Shown here piece after piece: positions 27,184 to 35,977 of a stretch of DNA of 64,000 nucleotides. How positions within the stretch are numbered: the first letter of the stretch is position 1; the number at the start of each line of letters is the position of its first letter. The notes beneath the pieces were generated by a model. That model saw only the letters and a list, made by a program, of their open reading frames with translations. It made no database searches and was not told where the DNA came from. This DNA is from Dermatophilus congolensis (lineage in GTDB: Bacteria; Actinomycetota; Actinomycetes; Actinomycetales; Dermatophilaceae): contig NZ_LT906453.1 in assembly GCF_900187045.1 (NCBI RefSeq), positions 558,001-622,000 of the forward strand, read 5' to 3'. Position numbers and translations under genes: made by a program.

Positions 27184-27990
27184 ATGCAGCGGGCAAAACC
27201 ACTTATCAAGGACGAAAACACACCGATGCAACGAAGGAGCGTCAATTCGCGCCGCCCCTCCCGCCCTGGAGTGTCAATGTCTTCGTCCACTCGCCAACGT
27301 CCGAATGCTCCTGGCCCTGCCGCTGCTGACACGCTAACCGGCGGTGCGCGTCGTCGAGCAGCGGCCCCCCAGGCCTCACGCGCACAAAAAAAACAGAAAC
27401 AGACTGCCGAGGAGATCGCTTCTGCTGTTCGGGCTGAAGCTGCGCGGAGGGCAGCGTTACCGCCGTGGTACCTGCGTAAGCGTTATGTCGCTCCGCTTTT
27501 TGCTGGTGGCCTGGCTGCCGTGGCTGCTATTTCTTTGATGAGTTCGATTCCGGGACCAGCCGCCCCGCCGCCGGTAAAAGTGACACCGACGATTGCCTCT
27601 GCATCTATTGGCAAACCATTCAAAGACGGCGATATGACTTTCACGATCCGGTCCATTGCGCTTCCTGGATCAACAATTGGGGAGACTGTTGCTGCTGAGA
27701 AAGCCCGTGGAACGTGGGTGCTTGTCACTGTTGACATTACGAATAAGGGCACAGGATCCAACACCATCGACGTTGCTGGACAACGTCTGACAACAGCGAA
27801 CAACGCTGTTCATGACGCGGCCGTGGTGCCTTCACTAAGTGGCTGGGATGACGCGTACATCTCCGGTATTGCACCTAACAGCACTACTACTGCGCAGATT
27901 GCGTTTGATATTCCTGCAGGTTCAACTCCTGCAGTTCTCACGTTGCGGGGTGGCCATTCAGGAGCGGGCGCCAAAGTTCCGCTGAGGTAA
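27184..27990 (+). CDS. Membrane-anchored protein with a DUF4352-like domain
   Basis: Up to 268 residues. A long basic, Pro/Ala/Gln-rich cytoplasmic segment (to about residue 95) is followed by one hydrophobic helix (YVAPLFAGGLAAVAAISLM). Then comes an extracellular beta-sandwich: KPFKDGDMTFTIRSIALPG, ARGTWVLVTVDITNKGTGS and SGIAPNSTTTAQIAFDIP are the hallmarks of the telokin-like DUF4352 family. These domains are often on lipoproteins or anchored surface proteins; the function is not defined. Start choice is open: ATG 27184 (given), 27226, or 27277, the last having a GGAG ribosome site five bases upstream. The lysX terminator just before it suggests its own promoter. Confidence 0.75.
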   Translation: MQRAKPLIKDENTPMQRRSVNSRRPSRPGVSMSSSTRQRPNAPGPAAADTLTGGARRRAAAPQASRAQKKQKQTAEEIASAVRAEAARRAALPPWYLRKRYVAPLFAGGLAAVAAISLMSSIPGPAAPPPVKVTPTIASASIGKPFKDGDMTFTIRSIALPGSTIGETVAAEKARGTWVLVTVDITNKGTGSNTIDVAGQRLTTANNAVHDAAVVPSLSGWDDAYISGIAPNSTTTAQIAFDIPAGSTPAVLTLRGGHSGAGAKVPLR

Positions 27991-28058
27991 AAGCGGGGCT
28001 ATGCGGATAATCTGTGCTGCCATCTAGTGCAGATTTCGTCGTGTTCTGAGTTGGTCCG

Positions 28059-28244
28059 TCAGTGCTGTCGTTTGTTGTCTTCGGCCATGAATGCTCGCAA
28101 GATATTGCCGATTCCTTCTGCGGTGACGGCAACGTCTTTATTTGCGTTTGCTATGGCTGTTTCGATGTCGTGGGTTTTTTCTGAGGTAGTGCCAGGCGTG
28201 GTGGGGGTGGGGCGTGGGGGCGATTGGTTGTGACTGTGCTGCAT
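28059..28244 (-). CDS. Possible small hypothetical protein
   Basis: A 61-residue frame with a disordered Pro/Thr/Ser/His-rich start and a helical, charged end (HDIETAIANANKDVAVTAEG, then a FMAEDNKRQH end). An AAGG sequence lies eight bases before the ATG. The C-terminal half looks protein-like, but the length and unknown family leave doubt. It would converge on the DUF4352-like gene. Confidence 0.35.
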   Translation of the reverse strand: MQHSHNQSPPRPTPTTPGTTSEKTHDIETAIANANKDVAVTAEGIGNILRAFMAEDNKRQH

Positions 28245-28457
28245 GAGGCCGCCTTAGGTTGGTGTTGTTCTTATCGGTCTTTGCGGTGCAGGTTCGAGCG
28301 GGTATGTGGGGTGGCAAAAAGTAAATTCTGCGATAGACAGCTAAAACGGCTGTGCCTTAACGGATTTGAGTCCTACGCCTGTGTTCACTGATGTGTGTAT
28401 GTATTCAAGACGGTGGTCCAGGCGGCTGTCCGTCTATGAGCGGAAGGACGAACCTCC

Positions 28458-30146
28458 ATGCGTGGTGGAAAACTCCGCAGCATTTCGGCTGCGTCCGGTG
28501 CTGCATTACTGCTAGTCAGTGGTGGTATGTCAGCGGCGTCGGTACCTGCGCAAGCGTTGGAAACAACGAAGCCGTCAACGGAAACACCTGCTGGTGAAGC
28601 TGGCAAAATTGCGTGGAAGCGCTGCAATACAGGCATGCAGTGTGGCGAGCTAGCAGTTCCCCTTGACTACAAAGATGAGAAAAAAGGAACCATCGACCTC
28701 GCGATTAGTCGTCGACCTGCTGACGATCAAAAACACAAATTGGGTGTTTTGTTTGTGAATCCCGGTGGTCCGGGAGGCTCTGCTGTCTCGGCAGTGGGAA
28801 TGTTTTCCTCCAAGATGGGGCGAGACATCCGTAAAAACTTCGACATCGTGGGAGTGGATCCACGAGGAATCGGTGGTTCGGACCTTGCCTTGTGCAAGAT
28901 GAAAGCGAATGACATCGCTGAAGAAGGTGAACCATACCCGATTTCTCCAGAACAAATCGCAAAAAGAAAAGCGCACGACGAGAAGAAGCGGAAGGCATGC
29001 GAAGACAGCAAAACTCGCATTCTTCCCTACATGACTACTGCCGATGTGGCTCGGGATATGGATCGAGTTCGAGAAGTCCTGGGGCAAAAAGTCATTAACT
29101 ATTACGGTATTTCGTACGGCACCCAGCTGGGGAACACCTATGCGGCAATGTTCCCGAACCGTGTCCGCACCATGGTGATCGATGGAGTTCTGGACCCAGT
29201 TCAGTGGTCAACAGGCGATTCTGAAGTTGCTTCAAAGGTGCCCTCGACTACCAGGATTCGTAGTGGTGTCGGTGCGCATCAGGCAATGAAATCGGCCATC
29301 TCTGAGTGTGAGCGAGTCGGTTCTGACTGTGAACAGAGCGACACGATCCGTAATGACTGGAATTACCTAACGTCACGGCTTCGTGGAAAGTCAGTGATCC
29401 TTGAAGGGCCGTTCGGTTCAAAAACTTTCACTTATCAAGATTTGTTCGCCACAAGTACGTCAATGTTGTACGGAACAGAAGCCATCCCTGATCTTTTGGC
29501 TTTTATCTCCTCACTGCGCGCTGATGTGGAGAAGGTGAAAGACACCTCCTCGCAAGCGGCAGGGAAAACTGCTCAGAAAGCTTCAGAAAAGTCAGTTAAG
29601 TACTACGGGAAACTTCTGGACCATGAGCGGCGAATGAAGCGCGACTTGATCTCTTATGATCCGCCTGCTCCGATCTCAGACTCAGGTAAAGAGGAAAGCC
29701 TAGACGTGCCTTTTGGATTCGAGGGCGTCCTATGCTCAGAGACAAACAACCCTTCTACTTTTGAATCATGGCCAGCAGCAGCGAAAATCGCGGAACAGGC
29801 TGCGCCGGGATTCGGGCCGCTGTGGACGTGGAATTCTTCGATCTGCTCAGGGTGGAAGTTCAAAGGCGCCAACGCCTACAAAGGCCCCTACACCAGCTCT
29901 CCCGCTGGTGGAATGCTGGTGATGAGCACGCTGGAGGATCCAGCAACCCCGTACTCAGGCGCTAAAGCCGTGCGTTCACTGGTGAAGAACAGTCGCTTGA
30001 TCACTGTGCCGACATGGGGGCATGGAGTCGTTGATTCAAGTGAATGCGCGGAAAAGGCACGGAATGACTATTTCTTGAGTGGAAAACTTCCATCAAAGGA
30101 TATGACGTGCCGCCCAGATCACCGTCTGTTCACTCCACTGGACTGA
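28458..30146 (+). CDS. Secreted alpha/beta hydrolase, tripeptidyl-aminopeptidase-like (S33)
   Basis: A 562-residue exported protein. The signal peptide is MRGGKLRSISAASGAALLL followed by a VPAQA-type cleavage site near residue 33. The first hydrolase part has the oxyanion segment FVNPGGPGGSA, then VGVDPRGIGGSD and the nucleophile YYGISYGTQLG (GISYG). A helical lid follows (residues 270-410), unusually Lys/Ser/Asp-rich. The C-terminal TAP domain carries the acid in a TLEDPATPY context and the histidine in WGHGVV. Streptomyces SlpD/SlpE and tripeptidyl aminopeptidase share this layout, so it probably trims peptides outside the cell. A GGAAGGA ribosome site precedes the ATG. The gene ends in a strong terminator. 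Confidence 0.88.
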   Translation: MRGGKLRSISAASGAALLLVSGGMSAASVPAQALETTKPSTETPAGEAGKIAWKRCNTGMQCGELAVPLDYKDEKKGTIDLAISRRPADDQKHKLGVLFVNPGGPGGSAVSAVGMFSSKMGRDIRKNFDIVGVDPRGIGGSDLALCKMKANDIAEEGEPYPISPEQIAKRKAHDEKKRKACEDSKTRILPYMTTADVARDMDRVREVLGQKVINYYGISYGTQLGNTYAAMFPNRVRTMVIDGVLDPVQWSTGDSEVASKVPSTTRIRSGVGAHQAMKSAISECERVGSDCEQSDTIRNDWNYLTSRLRGKSVILEGPFGSKTFTYQDLFATSTSMLYGTEAIPDLLAFISSLRADVEKVKDTSSQAAGKTAQKASEKSVKYYGKLLDHERRMKRDLISYDPPAPISDSGKEESLDVPFGFEGVLCSETNNPSTFESWPAAAKIAEQAAPGFGPLWTWNSSICSGWKFKGANAYKGPYTSSPAGGMLVMSTLEDPATPYSGAKAVRSLVKNSRLITVPTWGHGVVDSSECAEKARNDYFLSGKLPSKDMTCRPDHRLFTPLD

Positions 30147-30153
30147 TCAATAT

Positions 30154-30197
30154 GTAAGGGTGGCGAGCCCGGGAAGTCCCGGACTCGCCACCCTTAC
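30154..30197. terminator. Terminator between convergent peptidase and CPBP genes
   Basis: Arms of 21 bases (30154-30174 and 30177-30197) pair with one mismatch around a 2-base loop. Lies seven bases beyond the peptidase stop. Confidence 0.88.
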
Positions 30198-30301
30198 GTC
30201 TTGGGCAGAACTATAAACGGATAGCGAATTTTGTAAGAGACGCTGGGAGGACTGTAAGAGTCAGGCGGTTGGCGATGGCGACTTCTTTCAGGCCTCTACG
30301 T

Positions 30302-31264
30302 TTACCTTTCTACCGGTTCGGGCTGGTTTTGCGTGGTAGAAGACAGCCCCTCTCGAGAAAATAGACGGTTAAGTACGAAGATTCCGATCCCGACCAAAGC
30401 GAGACTGTATAGGGATGCGGCGAGACTGATTTCACTGGTTTCGGTGATTTGTCCTTCACCAACGGATGCTGTGAAGACAGCGATTACCCCTAACGTGAGG
30501 TTATTGGCTACGTGGATAGCGATGGAGGCCTCTAGGCCGCCGGTGCGCCACACCAGGTAGAGCGACATCAGTGACATACCGGCGAGGTTCAGCACGATCC
30601 ATGGGTGGGCTGAGGTGTGCAGGGCAGTGAAAACAATTGTGGAGATTGCGCCAGCAACGCAGAATCCGACTTTCACATCACGGAACCAGCTAGCAATTGT
30701 GGTTAAGAGCAGACCGCGAACAATGTATTCCTCTCCAGCCGCTTGCAGCGGCGTGAGCAGGAGAGCAATAGCAAGGTGAAAGAACCACCCTTGTGAAAAA
30801 GCGAACGACGACTCGCCTGAAAGGATGACTTGAGCCAGATTTCCCAGCAACCAGATCGGTAGCGTTGCGGCTACTGCTGTTGCTAGCCATTTCCAGCGGA
30901 CACGGCCAGTAATGGAGTGCAAATAACCACCGGATACACGGTAGACGAGAGCAACTGCGCCGATGGATATCGGGATGAGTGAGGCCAGGGCGAGGTTGAG
31001 CGCTGCTGATGCGGCGGGGCTAGGGGTGGGGTTGTTGCTGTCGACGCCGCCACCAAGCAGAGGCAGAGAAAGGCGCATCGCTGCAATGGCCAGAACAGCA
31101 CCGCCGATAGTCGTTGCTATCGCTGCGGGGGCTTTCCACCAGCGGGTTGTGGCGCGTCGCAGGATGTGCGGGTAGGGGGTGCCAGGTGAGGAGGCATCTT
31201 GGGGAGGTTGGCTTTGTGGGGCGCGCTGAGTGAAGCGCGAAGTGAGCTTGGCGATGAGCGACAT
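30302..31264 (-). CDS. CPBP-family intramembrane metalloprotease
   Basis: A 320-residue polytopic protein of the CAAX-protease/bacteriocin-processing (Abi) family. The motif AAGEEYIVRGLLL supplies the EExxxR pair, and later FTALHTSAH and HVANNLTLG supply the histidines of motifs 2 and 3. About eight hydrophobic helices are visible. Roles known in the family include prenyl-protein or peptide processing and bacteriocin self-protection; the substrate here is unknown. The open frame extends to 31546, but the added N-terminus looks non-coding; ATG 31264 gives a normal length, although no ribosome site is evident. It is divergent from the glycosylase gene. Confidence 0.85.
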   Translation of the reverse strand: MSLIAKLTSRFTQRAPQSQPPQDASSPGTPYPHILRRATTRWWKAPAAIATTIGGAVLAIAAMRLSLPLLGGGVDSNNPTPSPAASAALNLALASLIPISIGAVALVYRVSGGYLHSITGRVRWKWLATAVAATLPIWLLGNLAQVILSGESSFAFSQGWFFHLAIALLLTPLQAAGEEYIVRGLLLTTIASWFRDVKVGFCVAGAISTIVFTALHTSAHPWIVLNLAGMSLMSLYLVWRTGGLEASIAIHVANNLTLGVIAVFTASVGEGQITETSEISLAASLYSLALVGIGIFVLNRLFSREGLSSTTQNQPEPVER

Positions 31265-31430
31265 GTGCACCAGTGTGGCTGAGCGAAGTTCATGGTTGCA
31301 CTGCTCTTTCGGCGTCGGCGTAACGGTACGGGGTGTGATTGCGCTCTCAACGGTGGCTGTGTAGCTGGGTGAGTGTGGGGGGGGGGAAGCTTGGCGTTGG
31401 GGCTTTCTGGGGGTGTTTAAGGTGTGCGGC

Positions 31431-31883
31431 ATGCGCATTTGGAGTTTGCATCCGTCGTTATTGGATCGAGCTGCATTGGTGGCGGGGTGGCGGGAAACTT
31501 TGTTGGCACAGAAAGTGTTGCGGGGTTTGACTAAGGGGTACCGCAATCATCTTCAGCTGGAACGGTTTAAGTCTCTTGCTGATCCGGTGGCCAGCGTGGC
31601 GGTGTATCTGCATGGTTTGGCCGATGAGGCTGATATTCGTGGGTATCGCTTTGATCGGTCTCGGATCGTTGATGTTGCTGATGCGCGCATGTCGGTGGCG
31701 CGTTCTGCTGAGTTTCCAGTGACGTCGGGGCAGCTTGAATATGAGCTTTCGCATTTGCGGTCGAAAGTAGTGGTTCGTGCCCCGCAGTGGCTGCCGTGTT
31801 TGGACGCAGTTGTTGGTGTTCCACCAGCGCACAGCGCTTTTGTAGTTATTTCCGGAGATATTGAGCCGTGGGAAATTATTTAG
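31431..31883 (+). CDS. Pyrimidine dimer DNA glycosylase family protein
   Basis: A 150-residue protein. The start MRIWSLHPSLLDRAALVAGW, then WRETLLAQKVL and TKGYRNHLQLERF, match the bacterial pyrimidine-dimer glycosylase/endonuclease V-related family (Pyr_excise). These enzymes cut the glycosyl bond next to UV-induced thymine dimers. The C-terminal half (QLEYELSHLRSKVVVRAPQW) is also family-like. ATG 31431 is preferred: it begins the conserved motif and has a TAAGGT box seven bases upstream, suggesting a leaderless message. Substrate specificity for UV damage is taken from the family and not proven for most bacterial members. Confidence 0.85.
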   Translation: MRIWSLHPSLLDRAALVAGWRETLLAQKVLRGLTKGYRNHLQLERFKSLADPVASVAVYLHGLADEADIRGYRFDRSRIVDVADARMSVARSAEFPVTSGQLEYELSHLRSKVVVRAPQWLPCLDAVVGVPPAHSAFVVISGDIEPWEII

Positions 31884-31899
31884 TTTCTGGGGTTTATGC

Positions 31900-31939
31900 A
31901 GGTGTGGCCTGAACGCACATGTGCGTTCAGGCCACACCT
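31900..31939. terminator. Perfect 40-bp palindrome between convergent genes
   Basis: Bases 31900-31919 and 31920-31939 are exact reverse complements without spacer, followed by TTGG. It lies 16 bases beyond the glycosylase stop and 18 before the end of the convergent membrane-protein gene, so it probably terminates both. Confidence 0.88.
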
Positions 31940-31957
31940 TTGGTGACGTGGATTGGT

Positions 31958-33052
31958 TCAGGATGTGGCGTGCACAGCTGAAGCGATACGTCGAACGGTT
32001 TGAGTAGCACGTGCTTCGGCGCGTTCACGGCTTTCGTTGAAGCGTGCACGCAAGTGGTGGCCATCGCGGACTACTGCTGCGGCAAAAGCGATACCGGCGG
32101 TGACCCCGAAAGTGGTGGCCAAGACAATGAGCAAAAGAGCGGGGATAGCGCCGAGCCCGTTAGCGGTGAAGCCTGTCCAGCCGCCTACGGCGATAAGACC
32201 CAGGCCGAAGATGAGAGGGATCGCACCGGTGGGTTTGAGGTTTCCGCCTCGTGTTGTCAGCGCACCGATCACAAATAGAGCGATGCCAGGGCAGAACAAA
32301 GCGATGAGAGCGGCGATAGTGAATTGAAGGCCGCTGTCTTGGCCAGCCCATGTGGTTTGTCGGGTGGAGACCAAAACAACCGTGCCTAGAGAGATGGTGG
32401 CTGCGCCAGCGAATGTGGCAGCAAGCGAGCGCATGTCAGAACGGTGCCAGAGCAGGTCGATATCGCGGGTGAGTGTGTAGGTGGTGGTGGCGATTGTGAC
32501 CAGTCCGGCGACCAGCAGCGCGGGGGTGAATGCTGGTGATGTCAGGCCGGTGGTGATTTGAGTGGTGATGTCGGCGAGGCCTTGTGGGGTAGACAGGGCT
32601 GCGCTGATCCCGGCGACGGTGATGATTGTGGTAGCTGCGAGCAGCATGTGTGCGCGGGCCAGGGTGGTGAAGTTCGCAGCGATAAGTGTCAGCCATGCGA
32701 TGAGAGCAGCGGTGATGCCGGTGGTGTTGGTCCAGCTAGTGGCGTGGGCTCCGAGGGCGGCTGCCCAAATGAGGGCAAGACCGACGGCGGTTGTTGCGGT
32801 GGTTGCGGTAGCGCGCGGGGCAGGCAGGGCGGTCCAGGTGTTGTGGGGCAGGCGGGTGACGGCCCAGGCGATGAGGAGGGCGGTGGGGGCCAGGGAGAGC
32901 GGGTTATCGCCAAGGCTGGTGGACAGGACTGTGGTGAGGCCGATGACTGCGAAACCGATGATGAGGTGGGCGCCGAGTTGTCGTGTGAGAGTTGGTGGAG
33001 GAGCGGTCTCTTGCTGTGCGTTTATTGCTGCTGTGGTCGAACCGTCGCGCAT
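31958..33052 (-). CDS. Polytopic membrane protein, unknown
   Basis: About 364 residues from ATG 33052. Roughly ten hydrophobic helices are visible, rich in Ala, Thr, Ile and Leu, with a short charged C-terminal tail (RARFNESRERAEARATQTVR) that may be helical and cytoplasmic. I recognise no family motif. The Thr/Ile/Ala richness partly follows the A/C bias of its coding strand. The frame remains open upstream to 33181, but the added part has no protein character and no ribosome site. It is divergent from the EEP-family gene. A role in transport or envelope function is possible but unsupported. Confidence 0.7.
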   Translation of the reverse strand: MRDGSTTAAINAQQETAPPPTLTRQLGAHLIIGFAVIGLTTVLSTSLGDNPLSLAPTALLIAWAVTRLPHNTWTALPAPRATATTATTAVGLALIWAAALGAHATSWTNTTGITAALIAWLTLIAANFTTLARAHMLLAATTIITVAGISAALSTPQGLADITTQITTGLTSPAFTPALLVAGLVTIATTTYTLTRDIDLLWHRSDMRSLAATFAGAATISLGTVVLVSTRQTTWAGQDSGLQFTIAALIALFCPGIALFVIGALTTRGGNLKPTGAIPLIFGLGLIAVGGWTGFTANGLGAIPALLLIVLATTFGVTAGIAFAAAVVRDGHHLRARFNESRERAEARATQTVRRIASAVHATS

Positions 33053-33264
33053 CGGTTTCGATACCCCCTGCCGTATTGGCTGTGTTGTTTTCGGTGGTGC
33101 GTGTGCCGTCCCTCTTATTCTGTCGCGTGGTGGGGCGTGTTGTGCAGTTGGCTCGGCGCCGTTTGGGTTGCCATTCGGCAACGGTTTGCTCAGTGATTCT
33201 TCAATTGGACGGGTGGTCAGGTTGTTTCGTGTGACGGCGTTGTTTTTAGGGGGTTTTTCCGTTG

Positions 33265-34242
33265 ATGAAGTGGGTGCGTGGTTGTGGCTGGGTAATTGTT
33301 GCTATGGGGGTGGTGGTGGCGTGCGTGTCGTTGATGGATGGGCCGCAGTGGAGTTTTGTGCCGTTGGTGCAGGCGTTGGCGCCGGTGGGGGCCTTGGTGA
33401 CGGTCTTGGTGGCGTTGCTGTTGCTGCTTCTTTCTTGGCGTCAGGCACTGGTGATGGGGGTGGTGGCGGTGGTGTTGTTCGCTCCGATGTTGGGGGAGGT
33501 GCTTGACCGGCAGTCGTCAGATCCTGTGCCGGTGGGGCAGCGTCCGAAAGACATGTTGACGGTGTTGTCAGTGAATACATATTTCGGGATCGAGGTGCCT
33601 GCCACGACGGTGGAGCAGGTGAAGGCGTTACGCCCGGATGTGTTGGTTTTGGTGGAGGAGTCGCCTGCGAATTGGCAGGGCTTGTTGAAGGCAGGTTTGG
33701 GAGAGTTTTTGCCGTATGCGACGGGCACGGTGGGGGGATCTTCTTCGACAGTGGTGGCAACGCGGGAGCCGATGTCGTGTGTGGATATCAGCTCCCGGAT
33801 GCGGTGTAACGAGGTAGTGGATGTGGGCTCTGGTGAGGTGGAGGAGTTCGATATGCCAGCGGTGCGGCTGGCTGATGGGACGTTGTTTCGGGGGGTGCAT
33901 CCGTGGTCACCGCGGCTTGATCCGGTCAATAGGTGGTATCGCGATCAGGTGGGGTTGGTGGATTGGGTGCGTCGATACGGTGGTGAGCAGCGATTGGTGC
34001 TTGCGGGGGATTTCAATGCTTCGCGCTCGCATCCGGTGTTCAGAAGGTTGTTGAACGGGATGGTGGAGGCTCCCTCGGGTGGGATTCCCTGGACTCGGAC
34101 GTGGCCGATGGGGTGGTTTTTTCCGCCGTTCGTCCAGATTGATCATGTGGTGGCGCGGGGGTTCGGGGTGGCTGCTGCTGGAGTGTTGCCTTCAAAGGTG
34201 AGTGATCATGCGGCGGTGTGGGCGCAGTTGGTGCGGAAGTGA
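33265..34242 (+). CDS. Membrane-anchored endonuclease/exonuclease/phosphatase-family protein
   Basis: A 325-residue protein. Three hydrophobic helices fill about residues 5-95, followed by an EEP domain. Its active-site pieces are visible: LSVNTYFG, LVLVEES (metal-binding Glu), the GVHPWSPRL histidine, LAGDFNAS (Asp and Asn), QIDHVV and the closing VSDHAAV (Asp-His). The domain should face outside. Related actinobacterial proteins are annotated as secreted nucleases or phosphodiesterases; substrates may be DNA, phospholipids or phosphoesters. ATG 33265 sits 12 bases behind TAGGGGG. Its 3' end is 40 bases before the hydrolase start, so the two may form an operon. Confidence 0.88.
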   Translation: MKWVRGCGWVIVAMGVVVACVSLMDGPQWSFVPLVQALAPVGALVTVLVALLLLLLSWRQALVMGVVAVVLFAPMLGEVLDRQSSDPVPVGQRPKDMLTVLSVNTYFGIEVPATTVEQVKALRPDVLVLVEESPANWQGLLKAGLGEFLPYATGTVGGSSSTVVATREPMSCVDISSRMRCNEVVDVGSGEVEEFDMPAVRLADGTLFRGVHPWSPRLDPVNRWYRDQVGLVDWVRRYGGEQRLVLAGDFNASRSHPVFRRLLNGMVEAPSGGIPWTRTWPMGWFFPPFVQIDHVVARGFGVAAAGVLPSKVSDHAAVWAQLVRK

Positions 34243-34282
34243 GGTGGGTGGCACAGGGAGGTGGGTGGCACAGGATGGGGCA

Positions 34283-35257
34283 ATGAGTTCTGTGTGCGGT
34301 GAGGGTTCTGGTCTGCAAGCGTGGAAGGGGCAGGTTGAAGGTGCAGATGGGGTGCTATTAGGTGGGTATGTGTGGCGCCCGCGCGGGCAGGTGCGTGGGG
34401 TGGTGTACCTGGTGCACGGGATGGCCGAGCATGCGGGGCGGTATGCAGGTGTGGCGGAGTTTTTGGTGGGGTTGGGGTGGGCGGTGTGTGCGCATGATCA
34501 GCGAGGGCACGGTCGCTCGGTCGGCGGCTCTGGTCATTTAGGGCATGTGGAAGGTGGGTGGGATGCGTTGGTGGGTGATGTGCAGGCGCGGTTGAGGGCG
34601 GTTGCAGAAGAATTCCCGGGGGTTCCGTTGGTGGTGGTAGGGCACAGCATGGGGTCTTTCGTGGTGCGTGAGGTAGCTATGCGTCACGCAGCGGCGGATG
34701 TGCGGGTTGATGGGTTCGTGTTTGTGGGTTCTGGCGGGCCACTTGCGGTGCCGGTGCTGATGACTGATGTTTTGTTGGGCGGGTTGGCCTCGATATGGGG
34801 GTGGGCGCGGCCGTGTGGCTTGATGGATCGGCTGGTGTTCGGTGGGTATAACGCTCAGTGTGGGCGTACGCGAACGGGCAGTGATTGGTTGAGCGTGCGG
34901 CCGCAGGTGGTGGATGCCTATGAGGCGGATCCGTTGGCCGGGCATGCTTCGTCGTTGGGTTTGTGGCGTGATCTGGTCAGAGCTGTTGGTCGAGTGAATC
35001 GGTGTGGTGGGCAGTATCTGCAGGTGCCGGTGTTGTTTTTGTCTGGGGTAGATGATCCGGTGGGAGGTATGGGTGTGGGGGTGCGTCAGGCTGCTGCACG
35101 GGTGCGGGGCGGGTTGGGTGCGCAGGTGGAGTGTGTGGTGTTGCCTGGTGAGCGTCATGAAGTGCTCAATGGTGGGCCTGGTTGTGCTGCTTGGGTGGTG
35201 CTTGAGCGTTGGTTGGGGACGCATTGGCCAGTGGGGGATGTCGGTGGGGGACAGTGA
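34283..35257 (+). CDS. Alpha/beta hydrolase, monoacylglycerol-lipase-like
   Basis: A 324-residue cytoplasmic hydrolase of the lysophospholipase/monoacylglycerol lipase (Hydrolase_4) group. It shows VYLVHGMAEHAGRY (oxyanion HG), AHDQRGHGRS, and the nucleophile VVGHSMGSFV. The acid is probably in LSGVDDPVGG and the histidine in PGERHEVLNG. The family splits a fatty acid from monoglycerides or lysophospholipids. ATG 34283 has a GGGGC stretch just before it, and the frame is open upstream to 34202 inside the previous gene. YqeY follows 32 bases later. Val, Gly and Trp are abundant, as in other genes of this G/T-rich segment. Confidence 0.88.
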   Translation: MSSVCGEGSGLQAWKGQVEGADGVLLGGYVWRPRGQVRGVVYLVHGMAEHAGRYAGVAEFLVGLGWAVCAHDQRGHGRSVGGSGHLGHVEGGWDALVGDVQARLRAVAEEFPGVPLVVVGHSMGSFVVREVAMRHAAADVRVDGFVFVGSGGPLAVPVLMTDVLLGGLASIWGWARPCGLMDRLVFGGYNAQCGRTRTGSDWLSVRPQVVDAYEADPLAGHASSLGLWRDLVRAVGRVNRCGGQYLQVPVLFLSGVDDPVGGMGVGVRQAAARVRGGLGAQVECVVLPGERHEVLNGGPGCAAWVVLERWLGTHWPVGDVGGGQ

Positions 35258-35289
35258 TGCTCAGGTGAGGTGGTGGGAGAATTAGGAGC

Positions 35290-35745
35290 ATGACTTCTTT
35301 GAAAGAGCAGTTGCACTCTGATTTGAACGCGGCGATGAAGGCTCGTGATGAGGTGGTCACGGCGACGCTGCGGATGGTGATGACGGCGATTTCGAATGCC
35401 GAAGTTGCTGGTAAGGAAGCGCGTTCGTTGAGTGATGATGAGGTGCTTAAGGTGCTGGCGAAGGAGGCGAAGTCGCGTAAGGAGTCGGTGGTGGCGTACT
35501 CCGAGGCTGGTCGTCCGGAGCTGGCTGATCGGGAAAGTGCTGAGTTGGCGGTGCTGGAGAAGTATTTGCCAGCACAGCTGGAGGATGCCGAGTTGGCGCA
35601 AATTGTGGATGAGGCAGTGGCGCAGGTCGGGGCGACTGGCATGAAGCAAATGGGTCAGGTGATGAAGGTGGCGACCGCGGTGGTTGCTGGGCGTGCTGAT
35701 GGTGGTCGGGTTTCGGCTTTGGTTAAGGCGCGTTTGATGGGTTGA
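35290..35745 (+). CDS. yqeY: GatB/YqeY domain-containing protein
   Basis: A 151-residue cytoplasmic protein of the YqeY family, built from a helical bundle and a small C-terminal domain related to the tRNA-binding tail of GatB. Characteristic pieces are SLKEQLHSDLNAAMKARD, LRMVMTAISNAEV, AKSRKESVVAYSEAGR and EKYLPAQLED, with the closing ADGGRVSALVKARL. The length is typical. An influence on amidotransferase or tRNA charging has been proposed for the family, but the role is not settled. An AGGAG site is very close to the ATG. It follows the lipase-like gene on the same strand. Confidence 0.92.
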   Translation: MTSLKEQLHSDLNAAMKARDEVVTATLRMVMTAISNAEVAGKEARSLSDDEVLKVLAKEAKSRKESVVAYSEAGRPELADRESAELAVLEKYLPAQLEDAELAQIVDEAVAQVGATGMKQMGQVMKVATAVVAGRADGGRVSALVKARLMG

Positions 35746-35919
35746 TGGTTTTCGGTGGGGGCGGCGTGAGGTGGTGGGCGCCGTTCTCACCGGCTGGTTG
35801 ATTGGTTGTGTTTGCGTGTGTGGCTGGGGCAGAGGGCTTTTGGCGGGGCCCGGTTGCGTGCGTCGAGTTCGTGCATGGTGCTGTATCCGCATAGGGTTCC
35901 TCCGACCTGTCTATGTGTC

Positions 35920-35949
35920 TGTACGTGGCCGATAGGTGGTTCACGTACA
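35920..35949 (+). promoter_or_regulatory. Inverted repeat before glgX
   Basis: Arms TGTACGTG (35920-35927) and CACGTACA (35942-35949) are perfect complements with a 14-base spacer, ending 28 bases before the glgX ATG. It could be an operator for a dimeric regulator or an RNA hairpin in the leader. Confidence 0.5.
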
Positions 35950-35977
35950 TGCTTGAGCGCAGTGGAGGAGCCACTTC

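Noticed and set aside
33302-33760. Pro/Thr-rich antisense frames in the EEP gene
   Set aside because: Composition shadows of the G/T-rich strand.
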